Positions 27,714-35,791 of a DNA stretch of 64,000 bases are shown here, in pieces. The stretch is from Paraburkholderia sabiae. GTDB taxonomy: Bacteria > Pseudomonadota > Gammaproteobacteria > Burkholderiales > Burkholderiaceae. Where the stretch lies: the NCBI RefSeq assembly GCF_030412785.1, contig NZ_CP125295.1, positions 4,092,001 to 4,156,000 on the forward strand, read 5' to 3'. The position numbers were made by a program, and so were the translations under genes. Under the pieces are notes generated by a model, which saw only the letters and a list, made by a program, of their open reading frames with translations, was not told where the DNA came from and searched no databases. Positions within the stretch are counted from its first letter, which is position 1, and every line of letters starts with the position of its first letter.

Positions 27714-27998
27714 TGCGTCACTCCAGCTCGAATCCTGTTCGATATGACGCCAGTTGCATTCGCTGACTGCTCCGTTGGACAAAGAAGCGATGTTTGGGAA
27801 GGCGGTTCGAACTCTTGTTCCTTAACTCATCGCATATTCGGTTGCGTCGGAGCGCGGGACCGGTTACCTGCGGTCGAGGTGTCGGCGGTCATACTGAGAA
27901 GAGTCTCAAATAAGGCGCTAAAGTCGCATATGTGGGATTATAGAACCATATTCGAGAGAGGCAAGGAATAATCCGCCTTTTTGCGGGGTCATGGGCGG

Positions 27999-28226
27999 AT
28001 GGACTGGTATCAGGTAGCGAGAAACGTGCTTCGTGCCGAGCTTGTTCGGCACGGCGTTAGCTATCGACAACTGGCGGAACTACTTGCTGATGTCGGAGTA
28101 AGCGAGACCGAGCGATCCATCGCCAACAAGCTCTCTCGCGGTAGCTTCAGCTTTGCGTTTTACCTGCAATGCATGCGAGCTTTGGGGCGAACGGATTTCC
28201 GTATAGACCTCACCGACGTAATCTAG
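27999..28226 (+). CDS. DUF6471 domain protein
   Basis: 75-aa small protein matching the DUF6471 pattern (RNVLRAELVRHGVSYRQLAELL, then ETERSIANKLSRGSFSFAFYLQCMRALG), which looks like a helix-turn-helix DNA-binding domain. Start ATG 27999 gives the compact family form; a TTG at 27981 is possible. It could be a regulator within the Tn7-like element. The family role is unknown. Confidence 0.75.
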   Translation: MDWYQVARNVLRAELVRHGVSYRQLAELLADVGVSETERSIANKLSRGSFSFAFYLQCMRALGRTDFRIDLTDVI

Positions 28227-28409
28227 GCCTCATTATTTCTACGGTTCCCGGGCTTTCATCGCCTTTCCTGCTGACGTCCGGATGAGTCGGTCTCGCGCGA
28301 GACCGACGCTGTCTCGGCGTGGACCGTCGTCAAAGTCGTGCGCCGCTTGCGGTCCTGCGCCGATCATTGATCCGACTATCCAATTCACAATAGCCTGAAA
28401 AAGCTTAAA

Positions 28410-28453
28410 TCTCGTCTTGTAAATCTCATATACGAGACTATAGTCTTGAAAAT
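28410..28453. repeat. Short inverted and direct repeats, possible operator or transposon end sites
   Basis: TCTCGT (28410-28415) faces ACGAGA (28432-28437), and GTCTTG-T/A-AAAT occurs twice (28414-28424 and 28443-28453), 29 bp apart. They are in a gene-free 294-bp gap between the DUF6471 and BPSL0761 genes. Three-turn spacing of repeats fits multiple protein-binding sites such as TnsB sites, but no match to the selC-side end was established. Confidence 0.3.
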
Positions 28454-28520
28454 GAGGCTAGTGGTTGCTCGATCTTAGGTTGCCGGCGGGGACGTTCAGC
28501 CAAGGAGCAGGGGGAGTGAG

Positions 28521-28829
28521 ATGACAACGCCCGCAGAACGCACACGCGCGGTGCGGGGGACGCGACAGTTCCTCGAGACACTTGCTAGTCACACAGACCA
28601 GCTCAATCACCTTCTTGTCCGCACCCTTGCTATTCAACTCTTGCGCCATTTCCCATCAGACGCTGACCTCGCACTCTCAAGCAGTTCGCTTCCAACCCTG
28701 TGGGGAACGATGCACGGCGGTTGTTCTCAAGCGTCGACTTCAGCAGTAGCGCCAGACGTTCCTAAAGTCGCTGATGACCGGGTGCGCAAGAGGACGATGA
28801 GAGGTGCAGATAACGAAACGACATCTTGA
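28521..28829 (+). CDS. BPSL0761 family protein
   Basis: 102 aa. The pattern MTTPAERTRAVRGTRQFLETLA...LLRHFPSDADL is that of the Burkholderia BPSL0761 family, small proteins of unknown function common in accessory regions. GGGGAGTGAG precedes the start. The C-terminal 45 residues (after PTLWG) are Ser/Ala-rich and look less conserved. Confidence 0.75.
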   Translation: MTTPAERTRAVRGTRQFLETLASHTDQLNHLLVRTLAIQLLRHFPSDADLALSSSSLPTLWGTMHGGCSQASTSAVAPDVPKVADDRVRKRTMRGADNETTS

Positions 28830-29309
28830 AGAGCAGGAAAAGCGATGAACAAGTACCGTTCAGCACGTCCGTCAATGTTCTGAATTTTGCGATGTGCATG
28901 GTGCTGCTGCTAGTTCGTCTCATCCAATGGCGAGGGGACTACCTGAGTGATCGCGGGCCACACGCACTCTTCCTCGCAACGGCGTTCTGGTCCGTCCGCC
29001 CGCCGCACCGCGCCACGAACGCTAAACAGTTCGCTCATCCACTGGCGAACCCTGATCCGGTCAGTGTGATTCTGCCAACTGAGAGTTGCGAGTGGGAAGA
29101 AAGGTTTAAGGTGTCACCGTGCGGCACTATGGAGCCATTTCGAGGGCGGCATAAAGGCGCCACCTGAGGGGCGGCGTAATGGCGCCACCTCACGTGCGGC
29201 GTAAAGGAGCCACCCGAAAGGCGGCGCATAGGCGCCAGCAGCACCAGGGCTAGAGCGCGATTCGAACTTTTCAAGTCGGTACGCTCCGTTCTATTTGAAC
29301 GGAGCGTCC

Positions 29310-30851
29310 ATGGCCAACAGGAGGTTCGAATTGTTCGAGTACCGCCAAGTCCTTGTCCGCATGCGGCAAGGCGATTCCGACCGCGACATCGCTCGCGGCG
29401 GCTTGATGGGACGCAAGAAGCTGACGACTGTGCGGCGCCAGGCCGAGGCACGGGGATGGCTCGATCCCGCCCAGCCGCTGCCGGATGACGCAGTGATCGC
29501 TGGCGTTTTTGGTCGCTCGCCGCACTTGCCGCACACCTGCGTGTCGACGGCAGAGCCGTTTCGTGAACAGATCCGAAGCTGGGCGGCCGCCGGCGTGCAG
29601 GGCACCACGATCCATGCCGCCCTTCAGCGCAATCACGGCTACACCGGCAGCTATGACGCCGTGAAGCGCATGCTGCGTCGCCTGGCCGCCGAGCGTCATC
29701 CGGTCGGCACGACGACGATCCTCGAATTTGCGCCAGCGGACGCCGCCCAGGTTGACTTTGGCGCCGGGCCGGTGCTCAGGCACGAGTCAGGCCTTCCGCT
29801 CAAGACGTGGATCTTTGTGATGACGCTCTGCTGGTCGCGTCACCAGTACGCGGAGATCGTCCTGGACCAGACGGTCGAGACGTGGTTGGCCTGCCACCGG
29901 CGGGCGTTTGAATGGTTCGGCGGTTGCCCTGGCCGGGTCATCATAGACAACGCGAAGTGCGCGATCATCAAGGCCTGCCGTTATGAACCCGCAGTCCAGC
30001 GCTCCTATGCCGCGCTAGCCGAGGGATATGGATTCCGGATCGACGCATGTCCACCGCACGACCCGGCCAAGAAGGGAATCGTTGAATCCGGAGTCAAATA
30101 CGTCAAGAAGTCCTTCGTACCACTACGCGAGTTCCGGGATCTGACCGACGCCAACCGGCAATTGCGCGAGTGGGTCTCCCAGCAGGCGGGCACCCGCGAG
30201 CACGGCACGACCCGCGACCAGCCACTCGCGCGCTTTGCGATCGAACGCCCGCTGCTCACGCGGCTGCCTGACGTGCCGCCGGTGCTGGCAGTGTGGAGCG
30301 AGGTGAAGGTGCATACCGACGGCCACGTCGTCTACAAGAACGTGCTCTATTCAGTGCCCTTCACGCTGGTGGGCAAGCAGTTGTGGCTGAAGGCCACCGA
30401 CACGGTCGTGCAGGCGTTCCACCGCCACGAGCTCGTCGCGACCCATCCGCGACTACGCAAGCCTGGCGACCGCCATACGGTGCGTGATCATCAGCCGCCA
30501 GAGGCGCAGGCATGGCTTGAACATGACCCGCAGTGGTGTCTGGCGCGTGCAAAGGACATCGGGCCTGCCTGCCACGCAGTGATCCTCGCAATGTTCAACG
30601 ACAAGGTGCTCGTCAACCTGAGGGGCGCGCAGGGCCTTGTGCGTTTGCGCGAGAAGTACGGTGATGTGCGCCTGAACGCCGCCTGCGAGCGCGCACTCGC
30701 GTTCGCGAACCCGAAGTATCGCACCGTCAAGACCATTCTCGACAAGGGACTCGATAGCGAGCAGGCAGCCACACAAACACCGGCACCATCCGACACGTAC
30801 CTGAACGGCGGTCGCTTCGGCCGTGATCTCCAGTCCATCCTTCTGCACTGA
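29310..30851 (+). CDS. istA: IS21 transposase IstA
   Basis: 513-aa DDE transposase. N-terminal HTH (YRQVLVRMRQGDSDRDIARG); catalytic core with Asp in AAQVDFGAGP, Asp in VIIDNAKC and Glu in GIVESGVKYVKKSF; C-terminal Mu-type barrel. It acts with IstB. ATG 29310 is preceded by GGAGCG. The in-frame TTG at 29295 is less likely. Confidence 0.93.
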   Translation: MANRRFELFEYRQVLVRMRQGDSDRDIARGGLMGRKKLTTVRRQAEARGWLDPAQPLPDDAVIAGVFGRSPHLPHTCVSTAEPFREQIRSWAAAGVQGTTIHAALQRNHGYTGSYDAVKRMLRRLAAERHPVGTTTILEFAPADAAQVDFGAGPVLRHESGLPLKTWIFVMTLCWSRHQYAEIVLDQTVETWLACHRRAFEWFGGCPGRVIIDNAKCAIIKACRYEPAVQRSYAALAEGYGFRIDACPPHDPAKKGIVESGVKYVKKSFVPLREFRDLTDANRQLREWVSQQAGTREHGTTRDQPLARFAIERPLLTRLPDVPPVLAVWSEVKVHTDGHVVYKNVLYSVPFTLVGKQLWLKATDTVVQAFHRHELVATHPRLRKPGDRHTVRDHQPPEAQAWLEHDPQWCLARAKDIGPACHAVILAMFNDKVLVNLRGAQGLVRLREKYGDVRLNAACERALAFANPKYRTVKTILDKGLDSEQAATQTPAPSDTYLNGGRFGRDLQSILLH

Positions 30852-30856
30852 GTGTC

Positions 30857-31645
30857 ATGAATCCAAGTCCCGAACTGAACACCATCCTCAAGCAGTTGCG
30901 CCTGTCCGGGGTCCTCGACTCGCTTGAGCAGCGCAACCGGCAGGCAATCGAGGGGCAACTCGCTTACACCGAGTTCCTTGCCATGCTTCTGCATGACGAG
31001 GTCGCACGACGCGACCAGAAGAAGTTCGGCGCGCGGATCACCCGCGCCGGCTTCGCGCTAGGCAAGACGCTCGAGACCTTCGACTTCGACCGGCTGCCAA
31101 AGCTAAACCGGGCGCACGTTCACGACCTCGCCACCGGCCGCTACATCGACGAGAAGGTCTGCGTCCTGATGGTCGGCCAGACAGGCGTCGGCAAATCGCA
31201 TCTGGCGCAGGCGCTCGGGCATTGCGCCGTACGCCAGGGTTGCGACGTACTGTTCATCACGCAGACGGATCTGCTCAAGAAGCTGCACGCAGCGCGCGCC
31301 ACGGATCTCTATGAACGCAAGTTCCAGCAGTTCGTGCGTGTGCCGCTGCTTATCGTTGACGACTTCGCGCTCAAGCCACTTCGCGCACCTCATGACGAAG
31401 ACTTCCATGACCTGATTGCCGCCAGGTATGAGCGGGCAGCCTCGATCCTGACTTCAAACCTGGACTTCAGTGAATGGGGTGAGGCTTTCCCTGACAACCG
31501 CATTCTCGGAGCCGCCACGCTCGACCGCCTTCGTCATGGTGCCTATCGTGTCGTCATAGAAGGCGAGAGCTTCCGCAAGCCAAAGCCGATGCCTGAAAGC
31601 AGCGAAAATGCGGTTGCTAAAAACGGTAAAAGACCGCAATCTTGA
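30857..31645 (+). CDS. istB: IS21 helper ATPase IstB
   Basis: 262-aa AAA+ ATPase with Walker A VGQTGVGKSHLA and Walker B LLIVDDFAL, which loads onto target DNA and activates IstA. It starts 5 nt after istA ends. Length is typical for IstB. Confidence 0.93.
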   Translation: MNPSPELNTILKQLRLSGVLDSLEQRNRQAIEGQLAYTEFLAMLLHDEVARRDQKKFGARITRAGFALGKTLETFDFDRLPKLNRAHVHDLATGRYIDEKVCVLMVGQTGVGKSHLAQALGHCAVRQGCDVLFITQTDLLKKLHAARATDLYERKFQQFVRVPLLIVDDFALKPLRAPHDEDFHDLIAARYERAASILTSNLDFSEWGEAFPDNRILGAATLDRLRHGAYRVVIEGESFRKPKPMPESSENAVAKNGKRPQS

Positions 31646-31789
31646 AACTGTTCGAATCCGCGTTTTACCCCGTTTCTGCTGGCGCCATTACGCCGCCCAT
31701 CCCCGGCTCCATTACGCCGCCCCGTGACATAAGGAACAACGATGGTGATGATGAAGGTGAGCCGGGCGGGAAAGCGTGCACGATCCCCG

Positions 31790-32548
31790 ATGCGTATCCA
31801 GATCGCGTCCGACTTACATCTGGAAAACCTGCACCGGAGCTTTCCTGGCTATAACCCGATCGCGCCGTCCGATGCGGACGTGCTGGTGCTCGCGGGAGAC
31901 ATTGCGAATCGTGCGGATGCCGTCGAGCATTTTGCGCGCTGGCCGGTACCGGTCATCTACGTTCATGGCAACCACGAAGGGTATGGCGCGAAGTACGGCG
32001 CGCTGGCCGATGACATCCGCAAGCGTGCGACCGGGACCGCGGTCCGTTACATTGAGCGTGATGTGCTTGTCGTGGATGACGTGAAGTTCCTCGGCTGCTG
32101 CCTGCGGACCGACTATGCGCTCGATAGCACGCGCGACGAAAGCATGGCGCTGGCCGACCGCATGATGCATGACTACCGTGCGATCCGCATCGACGATAGC
32201 GAACGGTTCCGGCCTGAGCACGCGCTGGCCGAGCACAAAAAGGCGCTGGACTGGCTGCAGGACCAGCTTTCGAAGCCCTTCGACGGCCGCACGGTCGTGG
32301 TGACCCGTCACGGCGTGGCACCGCCGTCAGTGCATCTACGCTACGCGGGTGATCCGTTCAACGCCGCATTCGTCAGTGACCTGGGGCAACTGCTTGGCCA
32401 CGCCGACGCGTGGATTCACGGCCACGTGCATGAGTCGTTCGATTACTGCGTCGGCGGGACGCGCGTGATTGCCAACCCCCTCGGCTATGCGAAGAGATGC
32501 CGGTCGGCCCGAAGTGGGAAAACCCGGCGTTCGATCCGGCGCCGGTGA
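31790..32548 (+). CDS. Metallophosphoesterase with frameshifted C-terminus
   Basis: 252 aa as read. Calcineurin-like motifs: ASDLHLE (block I), LAGDIAN (II), VHGNHE (III) and a late GHVHESFDY (V). The penultimate His block appears as VVTRHGVAPPS. The ORF ends in a basic tail (KRCRSARSGKTRRSIRRR), but the next frame from about 32494 reads PVGPKWENPAFDPAPVIAL and stops at 32557-32559, the usual ending of this family. A small indel near 32490 thus garbled the last 20 residues. The IS21 element sits just upstream and may have displaced its promoter. Confidence 0.8.
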   Translation: MRIQIASDLHLENLHRSFPGYNPIAPSDADVLVLAGDIANRADAVEHFARWPVPVIYVHGNHEGYGAKYGALADDIRKRATGTAVRYIERDVLVVDDVKFLGCCLRTDYALDSTRDESMALADRMMHDYRAIRIDDSERFRPEHALAEHKKALDWLQDQLSKPFDGRTVVVTRHGVAPPSVHLRYAGDPFNAAFVSDLGQLLGHADAWIHGHVHESFDYCVGGTRVIANPLGYAKRCRSARSGKTRRSIRRR

Positions 32549-32703
32549 TCGCGCTGTGATTGCAATTGCCGGAGCGCGTTGCGTTTAACAGGGGGACGAC
32601 GGACCGACCCGGCCGCCGCAGGCAATAAGAGGTACCCGACGGCCGCAAAACACGGCCACACCGACGCGATGTCCGCGTCGCAGACCAAATGAGGAGCAAT
32701 AGC

Positions 32704-32979
32704 ATGACCGAGATCGAAAGGCTTGCAGAAGCAGCGTCGGGGCAGTACGCGGACCTCGAAAGGATCGGTTGCCGGGCCGTCAACGCGCTCCGATCAAGTG
32801 ACCCGGACTTGGTCGAAGGGCTCCTTGCTACGTGCGAATCCGAGAATCAGGCCGGCCATTGGCTCGTGGGCCGGACGATCGGATTCGGCGGATCCAGCGC
32901 ACTTGAATTATTGGCGCAGGGCAAGCGGGAGCATGTCATTCAGGTTGTGAACCACCTGCGCTTCGGTTTGTGTAGTTGA
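32704..32979 (+). CDS. Small ParS/MbcA-like (DUF2384-type) protein
   Basis: 91 aa. The C-terminal half (GHWLVGRTIGFGGSSALELL...VIQVVNHLRFGL) follows the toxin-binding pattern of Xre/MbcA/ParS antitoxins (W..., GG.SALELL, V...L..I..G). No HTH is evident in the short N-terminal half. AGGAGC lies upstream. The stop overlaps the start of the HAD gene (TGATG). By analogy it may neutralise or partner with the HAD protein, but this family normally pairs with RES/MbcT toxins, so this is an inference. Confidence 0.55.
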   Translation: MTEIERLAEAASGQYADLERIGCRAVNALRSSDPDLVEGLLATCESENQAGHWLVGRTIGFGGSSALELLAQGKREHVIQVVNHLRFGLCS

Positions 32980-34199
32980 TGATGCCGGGGGTCTTCAGGG
33001 GCGGTCTGGCAGGAACGCCTATGGGGCCTCGTGCTGGGGTCCCGGTTGTTGCGACTTTGCCCAAGCCGGCTCGCACCGGGGGCTGGGTGCTGTATTTGGA
33101 CTTCGATGGCGTGCTGCATCCGGAAAATGTCTGGCGGCGTCCGGGAATCGGGCCGTACGTCGCGACGCCGCCCGGGCATCGCGTATTCGAGCTTGCGCCG
33201 CTTCTCGCTCAGGCGCTTGAGCCGTACCCGGACGTTCAGATCGTGCTGGCAACGAACTGGGTCCGCCTGCTCAGCTTCACGCAGGCCGCCCGACGGTTGC
33301 CGGCCGGTCTGCGCGCGCGCGTGATCGGCGCGACCTATCACAGCAGGATGGATACTGCCGCATTCCTTGAACTGCCTCGTGGCGTTCAGGTCCTGGCGGA
33401 CGTGAGTCGTCGCAGGCCGGCTGCGTGGCTCGCGCTCGACGACGATGCCGAAGGCTGGCCACCCTCGTGCAGGGCACACCTGGTCCACACCCGCGAAGTG
33501 CTTGGCATCAGTGCGCCTGACGTTTTCGAGGACTTGTGCGGAAAGCTTGCAGATATGTATGGCGACGGTGCGCCGAGTGCGCACCGACCACGAGCGGAGT
33601 TGCAGAGAATCGCGGGGCAAACGGGAGCCGGTCATGCAGGTCCTAAACCACCTACGTTTCCGCCTGTCTCCATGAGGATGCCCGAACCGATCAGCGACGC
33701 GCTGGCAGCGAACCGCGCAGCCGATCCCACGGTGCTCCCCGCCCTGTTTCTTGACTTCGACGGGGTACTGCGTCCCGTCGGCGAGCCCGCACTTGACGAC
33801 GACTTCGGTCTGATCGACAACCCGGGGCTCTTCGTCTGGCGTCCGATCCTGGAGGCGCTACTGGCTCAGTATCCGGCCGTGCGGATCATCATCAGCTCCG
33901 ACTGGCGAAGGCTGTTCGACGACGCAACGCTGATACGGCTACTGGGGCCATTGGGCAACCGGTTTGCGGGGGTGGTGGAGAGTGTCGGATCGTGCCGGTC
34001 TGAGGAGATCCTGACGGAAGTTCGTCGGAGGAAACTGATTCACTGGCTCGCCATCGACGATCACGCGAGCGTCGTTGCGACGCAGGCGACGGAGCGCCGC
34101 TTTATCGCCTGTGCGCCCGCGCGTGGTCTGAGTGACCTGACCGTACAACGGGCGTTGAGCGACAGGCTGTCGGCGCTTGACGACCAGCTAGTCGGGTAG
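32979..34199 (+). CDS. Tandem HAD-domain protein (deletion fusion of two modules)
   Basis: 406 aa with two HAD-like domains. Domain 1 (about 35-190) has VLYLDFDGVLHPE, VLATNWVRLL and AWLALDDDAEG; domain 2 (about 255-395) has ALFLDFDGVLRPVG, IISSDWRRLF and LAIDDHAS. The linker contains, in another frame, a second copy of the end of the ParS-like gene (33613-33675), and ATG 33672 overlaps that stop just as 32979 overlaps the first. So the single ORF looks like the result of a deletion that joined HAD1 to the leader of HAD2; HAD2 may still start independently at 33672. Substrate unknown; HAD proteins of this form occur in RNA-repair and defence contexts. Confidence 0.7.
   Translation: MMPGVFRGGLAGTPMGPRAGVPVVATLPKPARTGGWVLYLDFDGVLHPENVWRRPGIGPYVATPPGHRVFELAPLLAQALEPYPDVQIVLATNWVRLLSFTQAARRLPAGLRARVIGATYHSRMDTAAFLELPRGVQVLADVSRRRPAAWLALDDDAEGWPPSCRAHLVHTREVLGISAPDVFEDLCGKLADMYGDGAPSAHRPRAELQRIAGQTGAGHAGPKPPTFPPVSMRMPEPISDALAANRAADPTVLPALFLDFDGVLRPVGEPALDDDFGLIDNPGLFVWRPILEALLAQYPAVRIIISSDWRRLFDDATLIRLLGPLGNRFAGVVESVGSCRSEEILTEVRRRKLIHWLAIDDHASVVATQATERRFIACAPARGLSDLTVQRALSDRLSALDDQLVG
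33613..33675 (+). pseudogene. Remnant of a second ParS-like gene
   Basis: In the +1 frame relative to the HAD ORF, RGKREPVMQVLNHLRFRLSP then TGA matches the end of the 32704-32979 product (QGKREHVIQVVNHLRFGLCS) at about three quarters of positions. Only the last 20 codons remain. Confidence 0.7.
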
Positions 34200-34279
34200 G
34201 TTCGCTGCGCGCTTTACGGGATTCCCGCGAGACAGCAGGACATACACACTGCGTCGGTTCCCGCTGGTCGTCCGTATGC

Positions 34280-34365
34280 AAAAGACTACGTCCATAGGGG
34301 AGTCGGTGAAAGGGCCGCTGGCAAGCGTTGGCGTTGAGCGAAAAGACTACAGATATAGGGAAGTC
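34280..34365 (+). repeat. Direct repeat pair upstream of the 34385 gene
   Basis: AAAAGACTAC followed by a conserved TATAGGG-like end occurs at 34280-34304 and 34341-34365 (about 20 of 25 positions agree), 61 bp apart, just before the gene at 34385. Possible duplicated regulatory site. Confidence 0.4.
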
Positions 34366-34384
34366 ACTTCGACAGGGAGGCCAC

Positions 34385-34672
34385 GTGACCAAGGCAAACC
34401 GGCGAAAAAGACGGCGACAGGCATTGCCGCCGTACGAGAGCAGCGAGCAACTAGAGGCGCGCCTGAAGGCTTTCGCGCTCGCCACCCGTGAGTGGGCGAT
34501 CAACGCTGCAAAGATACCGTTCCCTGACAACAACATCTCGGTACTGGCCGGCCCGACGAGACGTGTGCGCCCAAAGCCCCCGGCGTCGAAGCGGGGGAGG
34601 GCCATCGACAGCCGTCCGCGAGACGCGGAAGAGGTTCCGCCCGAGGAATCGCCTGGTGACGCTGATGTTTGA
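34385..34672 (+). CDS. Basic 95-aa hypothetical protein
   Basis: No family recognised. Starts at GTG 34385 behind a strong GGGAGG 6 nt upstream. The N-terminus is strongly basic (TKANRRKRRRQ), the middle is helical (SSEQLEARLKAFALATREWAINAAK), the C-terminus is disordered and acidic. Overlaps the next gene by 8 nt, suggesting coupling. Confidence 0.55.
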   Translation: MTKANRRKRRRQALPPYESSEQLEARLKAFALATREWAINAAKIPFPDNNISVLAGPTRRVRPKPPASKRGRAIDSRPRDAEEVPPEESPGDADV

Positions 34673-35318
34673 CTATCGCGGCGTCGACCGGGAACAGATC
34701 CCCGTGTGTGTATGCGACCGGTGTGGCCGGCGCATGCACCACACCGACCCGGAACATGCGGAGAAGCAGTCGCTGGCGTGGCGGACGGGCATGCACTCGA
34801 TCTTCGGCGACGGCAGGAATATCCGGGTTGATCTTTGCCAGCATTGTTTGCGACGGGTGCTGGGACTTTGGCTGCAGATATCTGAGCCCCCATCGGAGGA
34901 CGAGAGGCGTGCATTCTCCCAGGCGTTTCGTGACGAACTGCTCGCCAGGGACTGGCCCGACAGCGAACGGGTCGCAGCACGGCTGGGTGTGTCGTCACAG
35001 GACGCGGCCGCATATGTCCATCGTTTGAGAACAGAGCGCATCATCCTCGGTGTATGGAGCAGGCCGCGCCGACGCTATGTCTATCCGGATTTCCAGTTCG
35101 ACCGCGAGGGTCGTCCAATTCCTGACGTTGCAACGCTGCTCACAATCCTTCCGGACCGCGATGCAGAAAGCGGCGGATGGGAGAACGCGTTCTGGTTGTA
35201 CTGGCCGTGCAGGGTTCTCGATGGTGCAAAGCCGGCAGACGTCTTTGCGGAGGATCCGAAGCGCGTGATCGACGCAGCGACCGGCGAGTTCAGGCAGCCG
35301 AAAGACGCTGCATGGTAA
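34665..35318 (+). CDS. Hypothetical protein with two CxxC pairs
   Basis: 217 aa. An N-terminal zinc-ribbon-like unit has CVCDRCGRRM and LCQHCLRRVL about 40 residues apart. A middle segment (RLGVSSQDAAAYVHRLRTERIILG) resembles a winged-helix HTH. The C-terminal part (YWPCRVLDGAKPADVFAEDPKRVIDAA) resembles the P-A-D-V-F-x-x-P-x-x-V pattern of ParS/MbcA-type domains. Start ATG 34665 is by overlap with the previous gene. No name can be given; a DNA-binding regulator is plausible. Confidence 0.6.
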   Translation: MFDYRGVDREQIPVCVCDRCGRRMHHTDPEHAEKQSLAWRTGMHSIFGDGRNIRVDLCQHCLRRVLGLWLQISEPPSEDERRAFSQAFRDELLARDWPDSERVAARLGVSSQDAAAYVHRLRTERIILGVWSRPRRRYVYPDFQFDREGRPIPDVATLLTILPDRDAESGGWENAFWLYWPCRVLDGAKPADVFAEDPKRVIDAATGEFRQPKDAAW

Positions 35319-35448
35319 GGCATGCAGACCATTTCAGTTTTTTGCTTTCGCCGTGCAGTGGGTAAGGTGGCATGTGTAATCCTGCAAAAAGGATCATCAG
35401 GTTGTACTAGCCGATTTGACCGCGGAACAGATTTCCAAAAGGAAGGCC

Positions 35449-35715
35449 ATGAGCACCAAAGACACTATCCGGTCTCAGGAGAAGGCCGGCAATCTGCCTG
35501 GCTGGCAGATCTATAGCGAGATGTCCGAGAAGGACGATTTTGTCTATCTTGAATTTGAGGGTGGCGTTCAGGTTGATGTAAACATGATCGGCAGTTTGTG
35601 GGGGCACCCGCCAGGCACAGTCGTGCTGCGTCTGCCGACGGCTACGGCGCGCCAGTTAGGGATCGTTCCGCAGGAGTGGACCGGGGATGCTTTTGCCCGG
35701 GCATCGGAGGAGTAG
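35449..35715 (+). CDS. Hypothetical 88-aa protein
   Basis: Not recognised. Compact alpha/beta composition with a helical N-terminus and a DFVYLEFEGGVQVDVNMIG strand pair, ending VPQEWTGDAFARASEE. AAGGAAGG lies 3 nt before the ATG, giving a short but usable spacing. Located in the accessory region between unrelated small genes. Confidence 0.55.
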   Translation: MSTKDTIRSQEKAGNLPGWQIYSEMSEKDDFVYLEFEGGVQVDVNMIGSLWGHPPGTVVLRLPTATARQLGIVPQEWTGDAFARASEE

Positions 35716-35791
35716 TCCAGTGCGCCAGGACTCAGCGTGTTCAGGTCCATGGACTCGTTGCAGGATTGATCGCCCAGGCGTACACGCGGGA

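Larger units (their letters stand above)
18600..28400. mobile_element. Tn7-like transposon at selC (TnsA-TnsB fusion, two TniQ); right boundary approximate
   Basis: A compact minus-strand operon encodes a TnsA-TnsB fusion, TnsC-type ATPase and TniQ/TnsD, plus two small proteins. Beyond a divergent unknown gene lies a second tniQ coupled to a HAD-like gene, then a DUF6471 gene. GC content drops visibly against the flanking fdn/sel genes. The left limit is just downstream of selC. The right limit is not fixed: candidates are repeat motifs near 28410-28453 or the gap at 24468-24765. No integrase, Cas gene or CRISPR array is seen. The boundaries given are working limits, not sequenced ends. Confidence 0.7.
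29112..31729 (+). mobile_element. IS21-family insertion sequence
   Basis: 2618 bp with istA and istB. Ends are inverted TGTCAC...GGAGCC repeats: the left begins TGTCACCGTGCGGC and the right, inverted, TGTCACGGGGCGGC. Subterminal repeats of the GGCGGCGTAA-GGCGCCA type occur four times at the left (to about 29237) and twice at the right (31680-31720). The direct repeat TAAGG flanks it (29107-29111 and 31730-31734), a 5-bp target duplication, so the copy is intact and perhaps recent. Confidence 0.93.

Noticed and set aside
27744..27971. 75-codon frame upstream of the DUF6471 gene
   Set aside because: No ribosome site, no family, and it lies opposite the HAD promoter.
18575..28520. CRISPR array or Cas genes that would make the Tn7-like element a CAST
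   Set aside because: No evenly spaced direct repeats and no Cas12k/Cascade-like product were found in or near the element.
28826..29167. 113-codon frame at the left of IS21
   Set aside because: It has no supported start and runs across the IS21 left end, so it is not an intact gene.
30857..31645. IstB as an extra TnsC copy
   Set aside because: It pairs with IstA inside clear IS21 ends.
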